Source: Butyricicoccus_A sp963601915 (lineage in GTDB: Bacteria > Bacillota > Clostridia > Oscillospirales > Butyricicoccaceae). Taken from it: 46,441 bases of DNA. Shown in pieces: positions 46,424 to 46,441 of this stretch. The notes beneath the pieces are model-generated. The model ran no database searches, was not told the DNA's origin, and was given only the letters and a program-made list of their open reading frames with translations. The position numbers and the translations under genes were made by a program. Numbering within the stretch: position 1 is the stretch's first letter; every line of letters begins with the position of its first letter. The DNA lies in the NCBI GenBank assembly GCA_963601915.1, contig CAVCGL010000018.1, forward strand, positions 1 through 46,441. Direction: 5' to 3'.

Positions 46424-46441
46424 ATTCAGGCACTCGACGAG

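Overview
The window looks like a chromosomal segment of an anaerobic, spore-forming gut Firmicute, most likely of the Oscillospiraceae/Butyricicoccaceae (clostridial cluster IV) type. The basis is gene content: dipicolinate synthase (dpaAB), spoVT with a sigma-G-like promoter, luxS/mtn, a selenium-dependent molybdenum hydroxylase cluster, strong AGGAGG-type ribosome binding sites and moderate G+C. The species cannot be fixed from the sequence alone.

Layout. (1) 1-7.1 kb: dpaAB, a convergent argF, a 45-codon small ORF, an S-layer-domain glycerophosphodiester phosphodiesterase, an acetyltransferase/C_GCAxxG pair, an AraC-GyrI regulator and spoVT. (2) 7.2-16.24 kb: an initiator tRNA (tRNA-fMet) whose 3' half is duplicated as an exact 50-bp direct repeat 8,960 bp downstream. 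The repeats bracket an integrated element that carries a tyrosine integrase with an inserted helix-turn-helix and two replication-type proteins. One replication gene contains seven iterons spaced at helical pitch; the other contains a purine-rich hexamer repeat. The element also carries a ribbon-helix-helix/KilA-N operon, a membrane-anchored coiled-coil/HTH protein, two candidate structured RNAs and an array of short hairpins with covarying arms. No relaxase, capsid, terminase or resistance gene was seen. (3) 16.6-22 kb: a corrinoid-type (URO-D superfamily) methyltransferase, a sodium:solute symporter and two AraC-family regulators. (4) 23.4-41.2 kb: a nearly continuous selenium/molybdenum supercluster. 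It runs selD, yedF, a cysteine desulfurase, a DUF3343 protein, xdhC-type maturation factor, yqeC, yqeB, three xanthine-dehydrogenase-type subunits, mocA, a modE-like regulator, a moeA-like protein, moaC, moaA, a MOSC-MogA fusion, modABC and an NCS2 purine permease. (5) 41.2-46.4 kb: a GIY-YIG protein, an orphan sugar-binding lipoprotein with an upstream 21-codon ORF, GNAT, several small membrane proteins, and divergent mtn and luxS sharing a palindromic promoter region.

How the genes work together. The 23.4-41.2 kb block forms one functional unit. SelD and YedF/desulfurase/DUF3343 probably mobilise selenium. ModABC imports molybdate. MoaA, MoaC, MOSC-MogA, the MoeA-like protein and MocA build the molybdopterin (cytosine dinucleotide) cofactor. 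The XdhC-type protein, YqeC and YqeB mature the enzyme, the three Xdh subunits form it, and the NCS2 permease likely brings in its purine substrate. A consensus promoter inside the end of mocA, followed at once by an intrinsic terminator, suggests that the cofactor half is controlled by attenuation.

The best candidates for something undescribed are in the 9-kb element: the covarying hairpin array (15.43-15.73 kb), the roughly 240-nt structured RNA before it, and the phased iterons.
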